From Cognatishimia maritima (GTDB lineage: Bacteria > Pseudomonadota > Alphaproteobacteria > Rhodobacterales > Rhodobacteraceae): a stretch of DNA of 64,000 nt. Positions 62,089 to 64,000 of this stretch are shown here, piece after piece. Under the pieces are notes generated by a model, which did not search any database, was not told where the DNA came from, and saw only the letters and a list, made by a program, of their open reading frames with translations. The stretch is from positions 839,059-903,058 of the forward strand of contig NZ_FQWM01000001.1 of the NCBI RefSeq assembly GCF_900129685.1, read 5' to 3'. Position 1 is the stretch's first letter. Each line of letters begins with the position of its first letter. The translations under genes and the position numbers were made by a program.

Positions 62089-62577
62089 ATGACTGACATC
62101 AAAGTAGGAATTATCATGGGGAGCCAATCCGACTGGCCCACCATGAAAGAAGCGGCTGACGTGCTGGATGAACTGGGCGTGCCCTACGAGAAGAAAATCG
62201 TCTCCGCCCACCGCACCCCTGACCGCCTTTGGGACTATGGCAAGACCGCTGCCGAACGTGGCCTGCAGGTGATCATCGCCGGGGCTGGCGGCGCTGCGCA
62301 TTTGCCGGGTATGATGGCGTCTAAGACGCGCGTGCCTGTCGTTGGTATCCCGGTGCAAACACGTGCCCTGTCTGGTGTGGATAGCCTTTATTCGATCCTG
62401 CAAATGCCACGTGGTTTTCCAGTAGCCACCATGGCCATCGGCGCCGCCGGCGCCAAGAACGGCGGCCTGATGGCAGCAGGCATTCTGGCGCTGCAAGATC
62501 CCGCACTGGCAAAACGTCTGGATGACTGGCGCGCGGCGCTTTCGGCCTCTATTGCGGATGAACCTGTTGATGACTGA
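62089..62577 (+). CDS. purE: N5-CAIR mutase PurE
   Basis: Purine synthesis enzyme that converts N5-carboxyaminoimidazole ribonucleotide to CAIR. The 162-residue product has [43 protein letters not shown] and [18 protein letters not shown], all diagnostic. GAGGCGG precedes the ATG. It overlaps purK by 8 bp, so the two are coupled. Confidence 0.97.
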   Translation: MTDIKVGIIMGSQSDWPTMKEAADVLDELGVPYEKKIVSAHRTPDRLWDYGKTAAERGLQVIIAGAGGAAHLPGMMASKTRVPVVGIPVQTRALSGVDSLYSILQMPRGFPVATMAIGAAGAKNGGLMAAGILALQDPALAKRLDDWRAALSASIADEPVDD

Positions 62578-63643
62578 CGCACTTCCCCTTGGCAGCATCA
62601 TCGGCATTCTTGGTGGCGGGCAACTGGGCCGCATGCTTTCTGTCGCAGCATCCCGGCTTGGCTATAAAACTCACATTTTTGAACCCGGCGCAAACCCACC
62701 CGCCGGACAGGTTGCTGATCAGGTCACAACTGCCGTCTACGAAGATGAGGCCGCCCTGCTGGCCTTTGCGCAGTCGGTCGATGTGATCACCTATGAGTTC
62801 GAAAACATCCCGACCGCCGCGCTGGATATCTTAGAGGCGCACCGCTCCATCCGTCCGGGCCGCGAGGCGCTGCGGGTCAGCCAAGACCGGATCACCGAAA
62901 AAGAATTCCTGTCTGAACTGGGGCTCGAAGTTGCCCCCTTTGCTGCGGTGCAAACGGCTGATGACCTTCATGCGGCACTTGAAAAGATCGGCACCCCTTC
63001 GATCCTGAAAACCCGCCGGTTTGGGTATGACGGCAAGGGGCAGGCGCGGATCAACTCCGCTGCAGATGCTGCGGCGGCTTTGTCCGACATGGCGGGCTCG
63101 CCTTCGGTGCTTGAAGGATTTGTGAAATTCAGCCACGAGATCTCTGTCATCGCCGCGCGCGGCCTGAATGGCGAGGTCGCCTGCTTTGATCCGGGCGAAA
63201 ACGTGCATGTCGGGGGCATTCTGCGCACGACAACCGTTCCGGCCACCCTGCCCGCGCGGCTGCGCATGGATGCAGTCTTTATCGCTTCCCGCATCTTGAA
63301 TGCGCTGGAATACGTCGGCGTTATGGGCGTAGAGCTTTTTGTCACCGGCAATACGCTTGTCGTGAACGAGATCGCGCCGCGTGTGCACAACTCTGGCCAT
63401 TGGACGCAAAACGGCTGCGCCGTCGATCAGTTTGAACAGCACATCCGCGCCGTGGTTGGCCTCCCGCTGGGCGATGGCAAGCGGCATTCCGATGTTGTGA
63501 TGGAGAACTTGATTGGCGACGACATGGACAAGGTGCCCGCGCTTCTGCAGGAACCCCATGTTGCCCTGCACCTGTATGGCAAAGCTGAAACCAAGTCTGG
63601 GCGCAAGATGGGCCATTTCAACCGCGTCGCGCCAAGCGCCTAA
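62570..63643 (+). CDS. purK: N5-CAIR synthetase PurK
   Basis: ATP-grasp enzyme that carboxylates AIR to N5-CAIR, working just before PurE. The 357-residue product has [48 protein letters not shown] and the final domain with [17 protein letters not shown]. The ATG at 62570 overlaps purE; an in-frame ATG four codons earlier cannot be excluded. It converges on the phnM-like gene. Confidence 0.96.
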   Translation: MTDALPLGSIIGILGGGQLGRMLSVAASRLGYKTHIFEPGANPPAGQVADQVTTAVYEDEAALLAFAQSVDVITYEFENIPTAALDILEAHRSIRPGREALRVSQDRITEKEFLSELGLEVAPFAAVQTADDLHAALEKIGTPSILKTRRFGYDGKGQARINSAADAAAALSDMAGSPSVLEGFVKFSHEISVIAARGLNGEVACFDPGENVHVGGILRTTTVPATLPARLRMDAVFIASRILNALEYVGVMGVELFVTGNTLVVNEIAPRVHNSGHWTQNGCAVDQFEQHIRAVVGLPLGDGKRHSDVVMENLIGDDMDKVPALLQEPHVALHLYGKAETKSGRKMGHFNRVAPSA

Positions 63644-63722
63644 CAGCGCAAAGCGGCGGGGTCGCTGGCGGTCACTCTTGATACGCCCTTTCCCCGCCGC
63701 GCCGCAAACGCGCAATATTTGG

Positions 63723-64000
63723 TTAGCCCAGCAAGCGCTCTGCCACGCCACCCGTTAAATGTGAAAAACGACCCGCGACCATCGTCGCTTCGATCCGGCG
63801 CGACTTTGGATCAAGAATGACCAGATCTGCGCGCTTGCCATCGCTCAGATCACCGCGATCCCTCAAGCCCAGCAAAGACGCGGGTCCGCTAGACACCAAG
63901 ACCCATGCCTTTTCAAGCGGCAGGATCTGGTCATCCACCAAACGGAGCACCGCCTGTTTTAGCGCGGGATAGTGGTAATCAGACGCCAAGGCATCGCAGA
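63723..64000 (-). CDS. phnM: PhnM-like amidohydrolase, 3' end only
   Basis: C-terminal 91 residues of an amidohydrolase that runs off the right edge; no start is in the window. DALASDYHYPALKQAVLRL, the SGPASLLGLRDRGDLSDGKRADLVIL segment and a final WRF/GRFSHL-like end match PhnM, the alpha-D-ribose 1-methylphosphonate 5-triphosphate diphosphatase of the C-P lyase pathway. A C-P lyase operon may therefore lie beyond the edge. Other amidohydrolases of the same superfamily are possible but ASDYHYPAL favours PhnM. Confidence 0.85.
   Translation of the reverse strand, partial: CDALASDYHYPALKQAVLRLVDDQILPLEKAWVLVSSGPASLLGLRDRGDLSDGKRADLVILDPKSRRIEATMVAGRFSHLTGGVAERLLG

Overview
The window looks like chromosomal DNA of a marine alphaproteobacterium of the Rhodobacterales (Roseobacter group). 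Grounds for this are the moderately high GC, an adrenodoxin-type ferredoxin very like Rhodobacter FdVI, a SAM-II riboswitch in front of metZ, Flp pilins with the form GAVTVDW, phosphatidylcholine synthase, DUF1150 beside a small heat-shock protein, FolE2, and short tightly packed operons. The assignment rests on recalled family knowledge, not on a search. I see no insertion sequence, phage, CRISPR array, rRNA or tRNA; almost all of the window is core genome.

1-18 kb: end of ribF, a YcgN protein and ltaE in one coupled operon; then, leftward, folE2-lprI-trkH, riboswitch-controlled metZ, and ftsY with two small membrane-protein genes; a NuoE-NuoF fused NADH-dehydrogenase/formate-dehydrogenase-type subunit, divergent from an AlkB-like membrane hydroxylase; xseA/purD; a VCBS protein with FdVI-type ferredoxin; a peptidoglycan-binding lipoprotein; and a DegP protease.

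18-26 kb: protein and redox housekeeping (hflK-hflC-DUF2065, gor, rpiA, sdaA, lytic transglycosylase).

26-38.5 kb: a complete-looking tad (Flp) pilus locus on the + strand: two near-identical Flp pilins, cpaB, cpaC, an OmpA lipoprotein, cpaE, cpaF, tadB, tadC, two TPR lipoproteins and the prepilin peptidase, followed by an uncharacterised winged-helix/AAA+ ATPase. No TadE/F/G minor pilins are present.

38.5-55.7 kb: phosphatidylcholine synthase, ogt, an EF-hand protein, ileS, truncated globin, the ycjX-GNAT-ycjF trio, truA, tdk, proC-csaA-dehydrogenase, YbjN, ubiK, and the coupled lgt-methyltransferase-pgeF operon, ending in a 47-codon gene with its own ribosome-binding site and terminator.

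55.7-64 kb: a flavodoxin-fold oxidoreductase and TetR regulator sharing three phased operators; lrp/trxB; the most unusual gene of the window, a 691-residue protein joining a MarR-like winged helix to ATP sulfurylase and APS kinase with palindromic half-sites just upstream; a small heat-shock pair with a possible RNA thermometer; DUF465-purE-purK; and the 3' end of a phnM-like gene.

The best leads for something undescribed are the DNA-binding-domain/sulfate-activation fusion with its own putative operator, the AAA+ ATPase attached to the pilus locus, the three-operator TetR switch, and the 47-residue protein.
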